NCBI GenBank assembly: GCA_021129815.1
Contig: JAJOKN010000118.1
Coordinates: 13,174-26,234 of the forward strand
Reading direction: 5' to 3'
Source: Desulfotomaculum sp.
GTDB lineage: Bacteria > Bacillota > Desulfotomaculia > Desulfotomaculales > Desulfohalotomaculaceae
Length of the DNA: 13,061 bases
Part shown: in pieces, positions 1 through 7,025 of the stretch
How positions within the stretch are numbered: the first letter of the stretch is position 1
Layout of the letters: the number at the start of each line of letters is the position of its first letter
The notes under the pieces: model-generated
What the model was told of the DNA's origin: nothing
What the model saw: the letters and a program-made list of their open reading frames with translations, nothing else
Database searches by the model: none
Made by a program: the position numbers and the translations under genes

Positions 1-147
1 ATAGGTTTACATTTTCAATGCATGTTGACCGATCTTAACAGCACAAATGGAACTTTCGTTAATGGTGAAAAAATAATTAATAGGCTGTTAAAAGTAGATG
101 ATGTTATAATTTTTGGTAAAACGAAGTGTGTTTTGAAGAAGTATTAA
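1..147 (+). CDS. C-terminal end of an FHA-domain protein (5' truncated by the window)
   Basis: The open frame runs from base 1 to a TAA at 145-147 and gives 48 residues. It contains the FHA signature DLNSTNGTFVNGEKI followed by a VDDVIIFGKTK strand, which is the last third of a forkhead-associated phosphothreonine-binding domain. The protein ends soon after the domain, as in FhaA-like proteins that carry the FHA domain at the C terminus. It lies just upstream of a PP2C phosphatase and a PASTA kinase, the usual position for an FHA protein that binds kinase-phosphorylated partners in cell-wall control. The N-terminal part, which would separate FhaA (DUF3662) from FhaB types, lies outside the window. 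The FHA call is firm and the subtype is inferred. Confidence 0.85.
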   Translation: MGLHFQCMLTDLNSTNGTFVNGEKIINRLLKVDDVIIFGKTKCVLKKY

Positions 148-191
148 ATTTTATAGTTTTTTAATCTAAAAAAGGTGTTGAGTTTAATGCA

Positions 192-314
192 ATGATAGAG
201 CTTTTGCTGGTGCTACTTCATTGGGTGCTTTTAGGCGTGTTTTATTTTTGTATAATAAGAATTGCGTTTTACTTTTTAAAGATTTTATGCTTTTATTTTA
301 AGAAAATACTTTAG
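192..314 (+). CDS. Small 40-residue membrane ORF, possibly the remaining anchor of a second FHA protein
   Basis: ATG at 192, stop TAG at 312-314, ten bases before the phosphatase start. The product is almost entirely hydrophobic (begins MIELLLVLLHWVLLG, ends FKKIL), enough for one membrane helix with a basic end. FHA proteins of clostridial FHA-PP2C-SEDS-PBP-kinase clusters often start with a similar short Leu/Phe-rich anchor before the FHA domain. This ORF could be what is left of such an FhaB after an internal deletion, or a genuine small membrane protein. An AAAGGTG lies about 14 bases upstream, rather far for a ribosome site. Function is not recognised and expression is uncertain. Confidence 0.35.
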   Translation: MIELLLVLLHWVLLGVFYFCIIRIAFYFLKILCFYFKKIL

Positions 315-323
315 GGTGAGAAT

Positions 324-1073
324 ATGAAATTTGCTCAAATTACAGAAACTGGTATAGTGAGAGAGAATAATGAAGATAGCCTGCTAGTTTGTCCGGATAT
401 AGGGCTCTTTGCTGTTGCCGATGGTATGGGAGGGCATCGGGCTGGAGATGTTGCCAGCAGAGAAGCTCTTAAATATTTAGAAAAGCAAGTAAGGTTATTA
501 ATTGAGAGAAAAGATGAACTGAGAAATATTTTATCAGAAGCTATGCATAGAACTAATCAGTTTATTTATAATATGGCAAAATCAGAACCTAAATGGCATG
601 GAATGGGAACAACTATTACGACTTGTTTTATCCCTGAAGCTTTAAAAACAAGCAAAAGATCGCAGGACAATGCTAGCAGTGTATTTATTGCTCATGTTGG
701 TGACAGCAGAGCGTATTTGATAATGGATAACGGCATTGTACAAATAACGAGCGACCATTCGCTGATAGAAGAAATGCTAAGAGATGGAATTATAACTGAG
801 GATATAGCGAGAGTTCATCCAGCAAGAAATGTTTTGACCAAGGCTATTGGAATATTGGAAACTGTAAATGTAGATTTGTACGAGGTTTTGGTTTTCCGCG
901 GAAATAAAATTCTTTTATGTACTGATGGATTAACTGGTCATGTTCAATGTTCTGAAATAAATGAAATTGTACTTGAATTTAGAAATATTGACGATGCAGC
1001 TAAGAAATTAGTTGAAATTGCATTGAAAAGAGGAGGAACTGATAATATATCAGTTATTTTGATAGAAATGTAG
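324..1073 (+). CDS. prpC: PP2C-family serine/threonine protein phosphatase (PrpC/Stp type)
   Basis: A 249-residue PP2C/PPM phosphatase, the usual length for bacterial Stp/PrpC. It removes phosphate from Ser/Thr residues using two Mn/Mg ions. Metal and phosphate ligands are visible: ENNEDS (Asp18), VADGMGGH (Asp33, Gly34), GMGTT, VGDSRAYL, the SDHSLIEEM flap region, CTDGLTGHV (Asp201) and the terminal GGTDNIS (Asp240, Asn241). No signal peptide or membrane segment is seen, so it is cytosolic. The start is supported by AGGGTGAG eight or so bases upstream. It sits in the cell-wall cluster with the PASTA kinase at 2562-4421, whose phosphorylation it most likely reverses, together with that of shared targets. 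The identification is secure; the kinase partnership is inferred from synteny. Confidence 0.96.
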   Translation: MKFAQITETGIVRENNEDSLLVCPDIGLFAVADGMGGHRAGDVASREALKYLEKQVRLLIERKDELRNILSEAMHRTNQFIYNMAKSEPKWHGMGTTITTCFIPEALKTSKRSQDNASSVFIAHVGDSRAYLIMDNGIVQITSDHSLIEEMLRDGIITEDIARVHPARNVLTKAIGILETVNVDLYEVLVFRGNKILLCTDGLTGHVQCSEINEIVLEFRNIDDAAKKLVEIALKRGGTDNISVILIEM

Positions 1074-1091
1074 GTAAGGTGCTTTTGAGGA

Positions 1092-1502
1092 ATGTTAATA
1101 TCAGGTAAAGATGAAAAGTTGAATATTTTTTATAGGATTAAAGAGCGCAGATTGTTGCTTTATAATAATTATTTATTTATATGTGTGTTATTTTTGTGTT
1201 TAGGAGGACATTTAGAAGGGACAATACTTCTTTGGGTTATTATTTTGACCTTTAGTGTTGCGCTGCTTCTTATTATGATAAATTTAATATGGGGATTTAC
1301 AGGGTATAAAGCGGATCTTTATTTATTGCCAATAGTGACATTGATAAATTTCACAGGGTTAGCATTTTTATTGAGATTACAGCCGGAATATGGTTTAAAA
1401 CAGTTTGTATGGTTATTGATTTCTTTGATATTATTGATGATTATAACTACATTAGCACGAAATTGCGATATTTTATCTGACTATAAATATTCTTTGGTTT
1501 GA
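1092..1502 (+). CDS. N-terminal fragment of a SEDS-family protein (FtsW/RodA/SpoVE), separated by a frameshift
   Basis: 136 codons that match the first third of a SEDS peptidoglycan glycosyltransferase: a short basic cytosolic start (IKERRLLLYNN), then about four membrane helices including LYLLPIVTLINFTGLAFLLRLQPEYGL, the usual LLP...GL...RL.P pattern, ending at LSDYKY where intact proteins continue into the next helix. The frame then hits TGA at 1500-1502. The rest of the protein continues one frame back (1502-2362). Reading TATTTCTTTGGT instead of TATTCTTTGGT around 1488-1497 restores one continuous frame of about 423 codons, so a single T has been lost, or the base is a sequencing error. 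AAGGTG ten bases upstream supports this start. SEDS proteins polymerise lipid II with a class B PBP partner; this fragment alone should not be active. Confidence 0.85.
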   Translation: MLISGKDEKLNIFYRIKERRLLLYNNYLFICVLFLCLGGHLEGTILLWVIILTFSVALLLIMINLIWGFTGYKADLYLLPIVTLINFTGLAFLLRLQPEYGLKQFVWLLISLILLMIITTLARNCDILSDYKYSLV

Positions 1503-2362
1503 TGTCGCTTGCACTAAATATATTTTTAGTCGTAGAACAAGGAGGAGCGCAAAGTTGGCTGGGCATAGGTTTTATTTATGTTCAGACTTCTGAATTTGTG
1601 AAATTATTGTTGGTATTATTTTTGGCGGCTTTTTTTCTGAAAATTATCGTTTGTTTAATGCAGGTACTAAAATATTTGCTGGTATATAATTACCAGGACC
1701 GCGTGAATGTGGTCCTGTTATTGTTAGGTATTGCATTGATCTTATTAATATTTCAAAAAGATTTAGGGACTGCATTGGTATATTTTTGCACATTTTTGAT
1801 TATTATCTATGTAGCTACCGCGAGGATATTTTATGTAATATTTGGAGGGGCTATATTTTTGATTAGCAGTTTTGTCTGTTATTGTGTTTTTGGTCATGTG
1901 CAAGCTAGAGTTGACTCATGGATTAATCCTTGGTTGCATTTTAAAACCAAAGGATATCAAATAATACAATCTTTTTTTGCTATAGCTAGTGGCGGCTTTT
2001 GGGGCGTGGGACTAGGACAAGGGAGTCCATGGCTCATTCCAGCTGTGCATACAGACTTTATCTTTGCTGCTATATGTGAAGAGATGGGTTTAGCTGGTGG
2101 AATTTTATTTTTGTTTATTTTATTTATTTGTAGAGGAATTAAGATTGCACTGTCTATGTCGGATGAGTTTTTGATTTTATTGACAGCGGGTCTTACAGCT
2201 TTGATAGCTTTACAAGTGTTTATAATAATAGCAGGTGTAATTAAACTATTACCTTTAACTGGCATAGTATTGCCGTATGTTAGTTATGGGGGAAGTGCGT
2301 TGCTAGCTAATTTTATATTGCTTGGCTTATTGTTGAATATTTCGCATTTATCATCCAGATGA
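1502..2362 (+). CDS. C-terminal two-thirds of the same SEDS-family protein (FtsW/RodA/SpoVE)
   Basis: Carries the catalytic half of a SEDS glycosyltransferase: GGAQSWL, SEFVKLLLVLF, a DLGTALVYF motif, GYQIIQSFFAIASGGFWGVGLGQG, the extracellular HTDFIFA loop with the Asp (Asp185 counted from the ATG at 1502) equivalent to the essential RodA residue, and LPLTGIVLPYVSYGGSALL near the end. The ATG overlaps the upstream TGA as TGATG, so translational restart is possible, but no clear Shine-Dalgarno precedes it and the frame is open upstream to 1487, as expected for a frameshifted gene. Two normally fixed prolines are replaced (QTSEF for QPSEF, QKDLG for QPDLG), which fits relaxed constraint. Whether the two pieces together make a working protein cannot be told. 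Confidence 0.85.
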   Translation: MSLALNIFLVVEQGGAQSWLGIGFIYVQTSEFVKLLLVLFLAAFFLKIIVCLMQVLKYLLVYNYQDRVNVVLLLLGIALILLIFQKDLGTALVYFCTFLIIIYVATARIFYVIFGGAIFLISSFVCYCVFGHVQARVDSWINPWLHFKTKGYQIIQSFFAIASGGFWGVGLGQGSPWLIPAVHTDFIFAAICEEMGLAGGILFLFILFICRGIKIALSMSDEFLILLTAGLTALIALQVFIIIAGVIKLLPLTGIVLPYVSYGGSALLANFILLGLLLNISHLSSR

Positions 2363-2370
2363 GTTTTTAA

Positions 2371-2553
2371 GGCTTATCTTTTAAGAAGGGTACAGCACAA
2401 AATCCAAAAGGGTTACCACATTCATGGTTTGTAGGTTTTGCTCCAGCCGATGAGCCAAAGGTATCAATTGCAGTGATTGTAGAAAATGCTGGTAATGGTG
2501 CGGATATAGCAGATCCTTTAGCGCGGCAATTGATATTGAGAGCATTGAGGTGA
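2371..2553 (+). pseudogene. C-terminal remnant of a class B penicillin-binding protein (PbpA/FtsI type)
   Basis: Sixty codons open from just after a TAA at 2368 to TGA 2551-2553 have no start codon but read KKGTAQNPKGLPHSWFVGFAPAD, then an IAVIVENAGNGADIADPLARQ tail. This is the last stretch of a transpeptidase domain, starting at the KTG box, which here reads KKG. The catalytic SxxK and SxN boxes and everything N-terminal are missing. Its place between the SEDS gene and the PASTA kinase is exactly where pbpA stands in intact clostridial clusters. It is therefore a deletion relic, not a transferred fragment. Its 3' end holds the ribosome site of the kinase gene (GAGGTG, 2546-2551), which may explain why this end has been retained. 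Confidence 0.85.
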
Positions 2554-2561
2554 AGATATTG

Positions 2562-4421
2562 ATGATAGGTAAATGCTTGGGAGATAGATATGAAATTTTA
2601 GAACAATTAGGCGGAGGCGGTATGTCTTTAGTTTATAAAGCTAAAGACAAGTTTTTAAATCGTTTGGTAACTGTTAAGGTGCTTAGATCTGTTTATACTT
2701 CAGATGATGATTTCGTTCGTAGGTTTCATCGTGAAGCACGTGCTGTAGCGAGTCTTTCTCATCCGAATATTGTAAATATCCATGATATCGGGCAACAAGA
2801 TGAGATACGTTATTTAGTTATGGAGTACATAGATGGAGATAATTTGAAGAATTTTATGCAAAAAAATAAAGAAATGAGCTTCGGAGAAGTTGCAAATATA
2901 ATAGGTCAAATCTGTGATGCGCTACAACATGCTCATGATAACAATATTGTGCATAGAGATGTAAAACCGCACAACATATTGATTACTAACGACAGCCGCG
3001 TAAAACTCACAGACTTTGGTATTGCTATAGAGACAACTTCTGGAACTATAACTAATGATGATATGGTAATGGGCTCAGTGCACTATATATCGCCTGAACA
3101 GGTTAAAGGTGAAGTTGCTACTTTTAGTTCAGACATTTATTCTTTGGGAGTTATACTTTATGAAATGCTTACAGGAAAGTTGCCGTTTACAGGAGATACT
3201 CCAATAGCTGTTGCGTTAAAGCACGTACAAGAAGAACCAGAAAGGCCATTTAAAATAAACCCTTCTATTCCTGAAGAGTTAGAGCAGGTTGTTATGAAAG
3301 CTATGGGAAAGGATCCCCAAAAAAGATATGAGAGTGCTAAAAAACTTAAAGAAGAATTGGAGGCAGCAGTTGCTAAAACTTCTGATAAATTTGTAGTAAC
3401 AGATGATTTTTCCACAAAAATTTTGCCTGCTGTAAATGAAGAAATGAATGAAAAAGAAGAAACACAAAACGATGACAAAAATTCCAAAAAAGTTATCAAA
3501 AGAGCTAAGATTATCAAGATAGCTTTAATGATCTTTTCGATTGTATTGAGCATTGTAAGTGGAGTTGCACTTGCGTTTTTTAAATACTTAGATGTGCGCG
3601 AAGTAGAAGTTCCTGATGTTGTAGGGATGCTGGCTTATGATGCAGTAGTGATTTTAAAAGAAAATGGATTGGGAGCAGATATAATCGAAGTACATGATGA
3701 TACGGAAAAAGGTAAGGTAATTAAGCAGAAGCCAAAAGCTGGTGTTTTAATAAAAGAAGGGCGAAATGTTGAGCTTGTGGTAAGCTTAGGGCCTAAGCTT
3801 GTAAAATTGCCAGATGTGCGTGGGGATTACTTGAGCGATGCGCGCATATCTTTACATAATGCAGGTTTTAAGTATACGATAAAAGAAATATTTAGTGAAA
3901 AACCTGCTGGGGTTGTGTTAGAACAAAAACCTTTAGGTGGAAAACACCCTGTGAATACTGAGGTGGAATTGACGGTAAGTAAAGGACCAAAGCTTGTTGT
4001 TCATAAAATGCCTGATTTAATAGGGCTTACGATTGAAGAAGCCAGATCAAAGCTCATCGGGCTTAATCTGTTGCTTGATGAGCCTCCTGATGAAGAGCCA
4101 AGTAAAAAGTTTTTGAGAGGAATGATAATGGAGCAGAATCCAGCACCCGGCGAGGATATAACTGAGGGCTCTGCAGTATCAGTGGTTGTAAGCAAAGGGC
4201 CAGGCCCACCGCTAAACAGTGCAAGAGTAGAAATATTGCTTGAGGATGACTTGGAAAACCCTAAAGTTCGTATAACTGTTACAGATATCAGGGGTGAACA
4301 CGATGTTTACTTAGCTGTTCACTCACCTGGAGAAGTTGTAGTGAGAACTGTGGATTACTACAGTCCAGCTGTTATTCGTGTATATATCAATGATGTTTTG
4401 AAGCAAGAGAAGCATCTATAA
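2562..4421 (+). CDS. prkC: PASTA-domain serine/threonine protein kinase (PrkC/PknB/Stk1 family)
   Basis: A 619-residue bitopic membrane kinase. The N-terminal kinase domain (about 10-270) has the Gly-loop LGGGGMSLVY (16-25), Lys39 in VTVK (usually VAVK/VAIK), Glu58, HRDVKPHN (Asp133, Asn138), DFG (151-153), a Thr-rich activation loop and SPEQ. A Lys/Glu-rich linker leads to one transmembrane helix near 318-342. Outside are three PASTA repeats (about 347-412, 413-479, 480-550) that bind muropeptides or lipid II, and a 70-residue tail, probably a small beta domain. ATG at 2562 is chosen: MIGK.LGDRYEIL is the family's usual start and GAGGTG lies ten bases upstream; a GTG at 2550 would add four residues. 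Known PrkC targets include RsgA and elongation factors, and rsgA follows. All catalytic residues are present, although the neighbouring SEDS and PBP genes are broken. Confidence 0.97.
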   Translation: MIGKCLGDRYEILEQLGGGGMSLVYKAKDKFLNRLVTVKVLRSVYTSDDDFVRRFHREARAVASLSHPNIVNIHDIGQQDEIRYLVMEYIDGDNLKNFMQKNKEMSFGEVANIIGQICDALQHAHDNNIVHRDVKPHNILITNDSRVKLTDFGIAIETTSGTITNDDMVMGSVHYISPEQVKGEVATFSSDIYSLGVILYEMLTGKLPFTGDTPIAVALKHVQEEPERPFKINPSIPEELEQVVMKAMGKDPQKRYESAKKLKEELEAAVAKTSDKFVVTDDFSTKILPAVNEEMNEKEETQNDDKNSKKVIKRAKIIKIALMIFSIVLSIVSGVALAFFKYLDVREVEVPDVVGMLAYDAVVILKENGLGADIIEVHDDTEKGKVIKQKPKAGVLIKEGRNVELVVSLGPKLVKLPDVRGDYLSDARISLHNAGFKYTIKEIFSEKPAGVVLEQKPLGGKHPVNTEVELTVSKGPKLVVHKMPDLIGLTIEEARSKLIGLNLLLDEPPDEEPSKKFLRGMIMEQNPAPGEDITEGSAVSVVVSKGPGPPLNSARVEILLEDDLENPKVRITVTDIRGEHDVYLAVHSPGEVVVRTVDYYSPAVIRVYINDVLKQEKHL

Positions 4422-4436
4422 TTGAGAGGTGATTTG

Positions 4437-4550
4437 AAAAAGGGTAGAGAGGTGAATAGATGAAAAGGTAAAAAGGTTAAAAGAACAAAAGATTAAGAGA
4501 TGAAAAGGTTAAGAGATTAAGAGATTAAAAGGTTGGAGGGTCAGAAAGAT
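4437..4550 (+). repeat. Purine-rich low-complexity spacer with imperfect GATGAAAAGGTTAAGAGATTAA-like repeats
   Basis: The 175-base gap between the kinase and rsgA is almost pure A/G with scattered T on this strand. GATGAAAAGGT occurs at 4459-4469 and again at 4499-4509, exactly 40 bases apart, and AAGAGATTA recurs between 4495 and 4530. No reading frame or hairpin is convincing. A TATAAT at 4567-4572, 25 bases before the rsgA ATG, could be a -10 box, but nothing like TTGACA lies 17 bases upstream. The repeat looks like slippage-generated sequence; a purine-rich transcript would be unstructured. Confidence 0.55.
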
Positions 4551-4596
4551 AAATGAGGTTTAAGGATATAATTTATAGGGAAGTAAGGAGCTGTTT

Positions 4597-5472
4597 ATGC
4601 TTGAAGGTATTGTTATAAAACTGTATAAGGGGTATTACTATGTTCGAGTTGATGAAAATAAACTGACATGCAGGTTACCTGGAAAGTTTCGGTTTAAAAA
4701 TCAAGATATATTTGTAGGGGACAGGGTTAAGATTAAGCAAGCAGAAAACGACACTTATGTTATTTGTGAGATTTTTGAAAGGCAAAACAGGCTTTTAAGA
4801 CCCCCGGTGGCAAATGTGGAACAAGCTGTTATTGTACTTGCTGCGCACAAACCTGAAGCAAATTTAGAGTTGCTTGATAGGCTTTTGGTATGGGCTGAAT
4901 ATGAAATGCTAAATATAGTTATATGTCTTAATAAAATAGATTTAGCTGAAGAAAGAGAATTAGCTTGGCTTAATGTATACAAACAGGCAGGCTATACAAC
5001 TCTTTTAACTAGTGCTATAACTCGTGCAGGCTTAAGAGAGCTAAAAGAGTTGTTTTGCGGTAAAATATCAGTATTGGCAGGGCAGTCTGGTGTAGGTAAG
5101 TCGAGCTTGCTCAATGCTTTGTATCCTAAGCTTAATTTGAGCACCGGCAGTGTTAGCAAAAAGACCGGACATGGCAGGCATACCACGCGTCATGTAGAAT
5201 TAATACCCTTAGACGGAGGTGGATTTGTAGCGGACGCTCCAGGTTTTTCAAATGTTGATCTTCCTGATATAGAACCTAATGAATTATCGGATTACTTTAG
5301 GGACTTTAGGAGGTTTGCTGGAGAGTGTCGATTTGATGATTGCATGCACAAAAGAGAACCTCGCTGTGCAGTAAAAAAAGCACTGGAAAGTGGAGAAATA
5401 AGTGATTTGCGATATATGAACTACTTGCGGTTTTTAAACGAACTTACAGAACGAAAAAGGAGATATAGGTAA
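4597..5472 (+). CDS. rsgA: Ribosome small-subunit-dependent GTPase A (RsgA/YloQ/CpgA)
   Basis: 291 residues, normal for the family. RsgA is a circularly permuted GTPase that binds the 30S subunit late in its assembly. An N-terminal OB fold (about 1-70) precedes the GTPase core with motifs in the permuted order G4 NKID (112-115), then G1 GQSGVGKSS (162-170), switch-I GRHTTRH, and G3 DAPGFS. The C-terminal zinc finger has the ligands Cys244, Cys249, His251 and Cys257 in the family spacing. AAGGAG about six bases before the ATG fixes the start. The next gene, rpe, overlaps its stop by one base (TAATG), so the two are translationally coupled. In Bacillus the homologue is a PrkC substrate, which fits the location after the kinase; that link is inferred here. 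Confidence 0.97.
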   Translation: MLEGIVIKLYKGYYYVRVDENKLTCRLPGKFRFKNQDIFVGDRVKIKQAENDTYVICEIFERQNRLLRPPVANVEQAVIVLAAHKPEANLELLDRLLVWAEYEMLNIVICLNKIDLAEERELAWLNVYKQAGYTTLLTSAITRAGLRELKELFCGKISVLAGQSGVGKSSLLNALYPKLNLSTGSVSKKTGHGRHTTRHVELIPLDGGGFVADAPGFSNVDLPDIEPNELSDYFRDFRRFAGECRFDDCMHKREPRCAVKKALESGEISDLRYMNYLRFLNELTERKRRYR

Positions 5473-6143
5473 TGAGTATAAAATTAGCACCTTCAATATT
5501 GTCAGCTGATTTTGCGCACCTAGCAAGAGATGTTAAGAAAGTAGAAGATGCAGGGGCAGAATATTTACATATAGATGTTATGGATGGACAGTTTGTACCC
5601 AACATAACCATAGGACCACTTGTTGTAAAAGCTATTCGCCCCCACTCAAAGATGTTGTTTGACGTTCACTTGATGATAATGGAGCCAGACAGGTATATTC
5701 AGAATTTTGTAGATGCAGGTGCTGATATAATAACAGTACATGTAGAGGCGTGCAGGCATTTGCACAGGACGATTACAATAGTTAAAGAGTCAGGTATCAA
5801 AGCAGGCGTTTCGCTAAATCCAGCGACACCGATAGAACTCGTAGAACATGTATTGCCTATGCTGGATATAGTGCTTTTGATGAGTGTGAATCCAGGGTTT
5901 GGAGGACAAAAATTCATACCGAGTGTGTTAAATAAAATCAAAAAAATGCGAGAGGTGATTGATAAAAATTCATTATCAGCTAAAATACAGGTGGATGGTG
6001 GAATAAGCTGCGAAAATGCGAGGGAAGTTGTAAAAGCTGGTGCTGATATATTGGTTGCGGGTTCTGCCATTTTTGGTGCAAGTGATGTAAAAAAAGCTGT
6101 TTATGATTTGAAAAAGGCAGCTTCTTTAGGTGTAGGGGAATAA
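5472..6143 (+). CDS. rpe: Ribulose-phosphate 3-epimerase
   Basis: 223 residues, a standard-length TIM-barrel enzyme that interconverts D-ribulose 5-phosphate and D-xylulose 5-phosphate in the pentose phosphate pathway. The family motifs are all present: APSILSADF at the start, HIDVMDGQFVPNITIG (His33, Asp35), DVHLMI (His66), HVEA, VSLNPATP, LLMSVNPGFGGQ, and QVDGGIS (Asp175), followed by the phosphate-binding VAGSAIF. The metal and acid/base residues are therefore intact. Its ATG overlaps the rsgA stop and the AAGGAGATATAGG just upstream lies inside rsgA, so it is expressed with rsgA. The rsgA-rpe order is common in Firmicutes. Confidence 0.98.
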   Translation: MSIKLAPSILSADFAHLARDVKKVEDAGAEYLHIDVMDGQFVPNITIGPLVVKAIRPHSKMLFDVHLMIMEPDRYIQNFVDAGADIITVHVEACRHLHRTITIVKESGIKAGVSLNPATPIELVEHVLPMLDIVLLMSVNPGFGGQKFIPSVLNKIKKMREVIDKNSLSAKIQVDGGISCENAREVVKAGADILVAGSAIFGASDVKKAVYDLKKAASLGVGE

Positions 6144-6209
6144 CCCTGCTAATTTTTCCGACTTTCGATTTCCCACATCCGACTACTGTTATTGAGGTGG
6201 TATATTATA

Positions 6210-7013
6210 TTGGATAAAAAACAAATTAGTATATTGAATTTAAAAAAAATGAAACAGGAAAAACAACCAATTACCATGCTCACTGCTTATGATTATATTA
6301 TGGCATCAATACTCGATGAAGCAGGTGTAGATATAATACTGGTTGGAGATTCGTTGGGAAATGTGGTGCTTGGTTATGAAAGCACAGTGCCTGTAAAGTT
6401 AAGCGATATGTTGCATCATGTAAAGGCTGTAGCAAGGGGTGTAAAGCGTGCTTTAGTAGTAGCCGATATGCCTTTTTTGACTTATCATTTGTCGCTTAAG
6501 GATACTCTGGAAAATGCAGGCAAACTCATTCAAGATGGTGGAGCTAAGGCAGTTAAAGTAGAGGGAGGAAGTCAAATAATTGAAGACGTGCGTGCTCTTG
6601 TAAATGCTGGAATACCGGTAATGGGGCACTTGGGGCTTACTCCTCAATTTATATATCAAATTGGTAGCTATAAGGTACAAGCTGATACAGAACAAGAAGC
6701 ACAGCAGTTGATGGAAGATGCAGTAAAGTTACAGGAAGCAGGTGTGTTTGCCATAGTGCTGGAGTGTGTGCCGGCAGAACTAGCTGCTAAAGTAACTGAT
6801 ATGCTGGATATTCCTACTATTGGCATAGGTGCTGGAGTTAACTGTGACGGTCAGGTGCTTGTAACTCATGATTTACTTGGGTTTAAAGCAGGATTTAAAC
6901 CTAAATTTGTAAAACAGTATGCGAATTTGCATGAAGAAATGATGAAAGCGGTAAAAAGCTATTGCAATGAAGTGAGAGAAAGGAAATTTCCTGCTAAGGA
7001 GCACAGCTTCTAA
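6210..7013 (+). CDS. panB: 3-methyl-2-oxobutanoate hydroxymethyltransferase (ketopantoate hydroxymethyltransferase)
   Basis: Catalyses the first step of pantothenate/CoA synthesis: transfer of the hydroxymethyl group of methylene-tetrahydrofolate to ketoisovalerate. Visible motifs are ITMLTAYDY, VGDSLGNVVLGY (metal Asp47), VADMPF (Asp86), KVEGG (Glu118), GHLGLTPQ (His140), LECVP (catalytic Glu185) and IGIGAG. TTG at 6210 is chosen as the start: GAGGTGG (6194-6200) lies nine bases upstream and the protein then begins MDKKQISILNLKKMK like other PanB proteins. An earlier TTG at 6192 would overlap that ribosome site. Length 267, normal. No panC or panD lies in the window. The 66 bases after rpe hold no clear terminator, so read-through from rpe is possible. 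It converges on a minus-strand gene 12 bases away. Confidence 0.97.
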   Translation: MDKKQISILNLKKMKQEKQPITMLTAYDYIMASILDEAGVDIILVGDSLGNVVLGYESTVPVKLSDMLHHVKAVARGVKRALVVADMPFLTYHLSLKDTLENAGKLIQDGGAKAVKVEGGSQIIEDVRALVNAGIPVMGHLGLTPQFIYQIGSYKVQADTEQEAQQLMEDAVKLQEAGVFAIVLECVPAELAAKVTDMLDIPTIGIGAGVNCDGQVLVTHDLLGFKAGFKPKFVKQYANLHEEMMKAVKSYCNEVRERKFPAKEHSF

Positions 7014-7025
7014 AATTTGGAAATC

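Noticed and set aside
1476..1504. Programmed -1 ribosomal frameshift in the SEDS gene
   Set aside because: There is no X-XXY-YYZ slippery heptamer in the right frame, and no strong downstream hairpin is evident; a deletion is simpler.
6144..6193. Two TCCGACT copies between rpe and panB as an insertion-sequence scar
   Set aside because: The copies are only seven bases, no inverted ends or transposase remains are present, and such repeats arise by chance.
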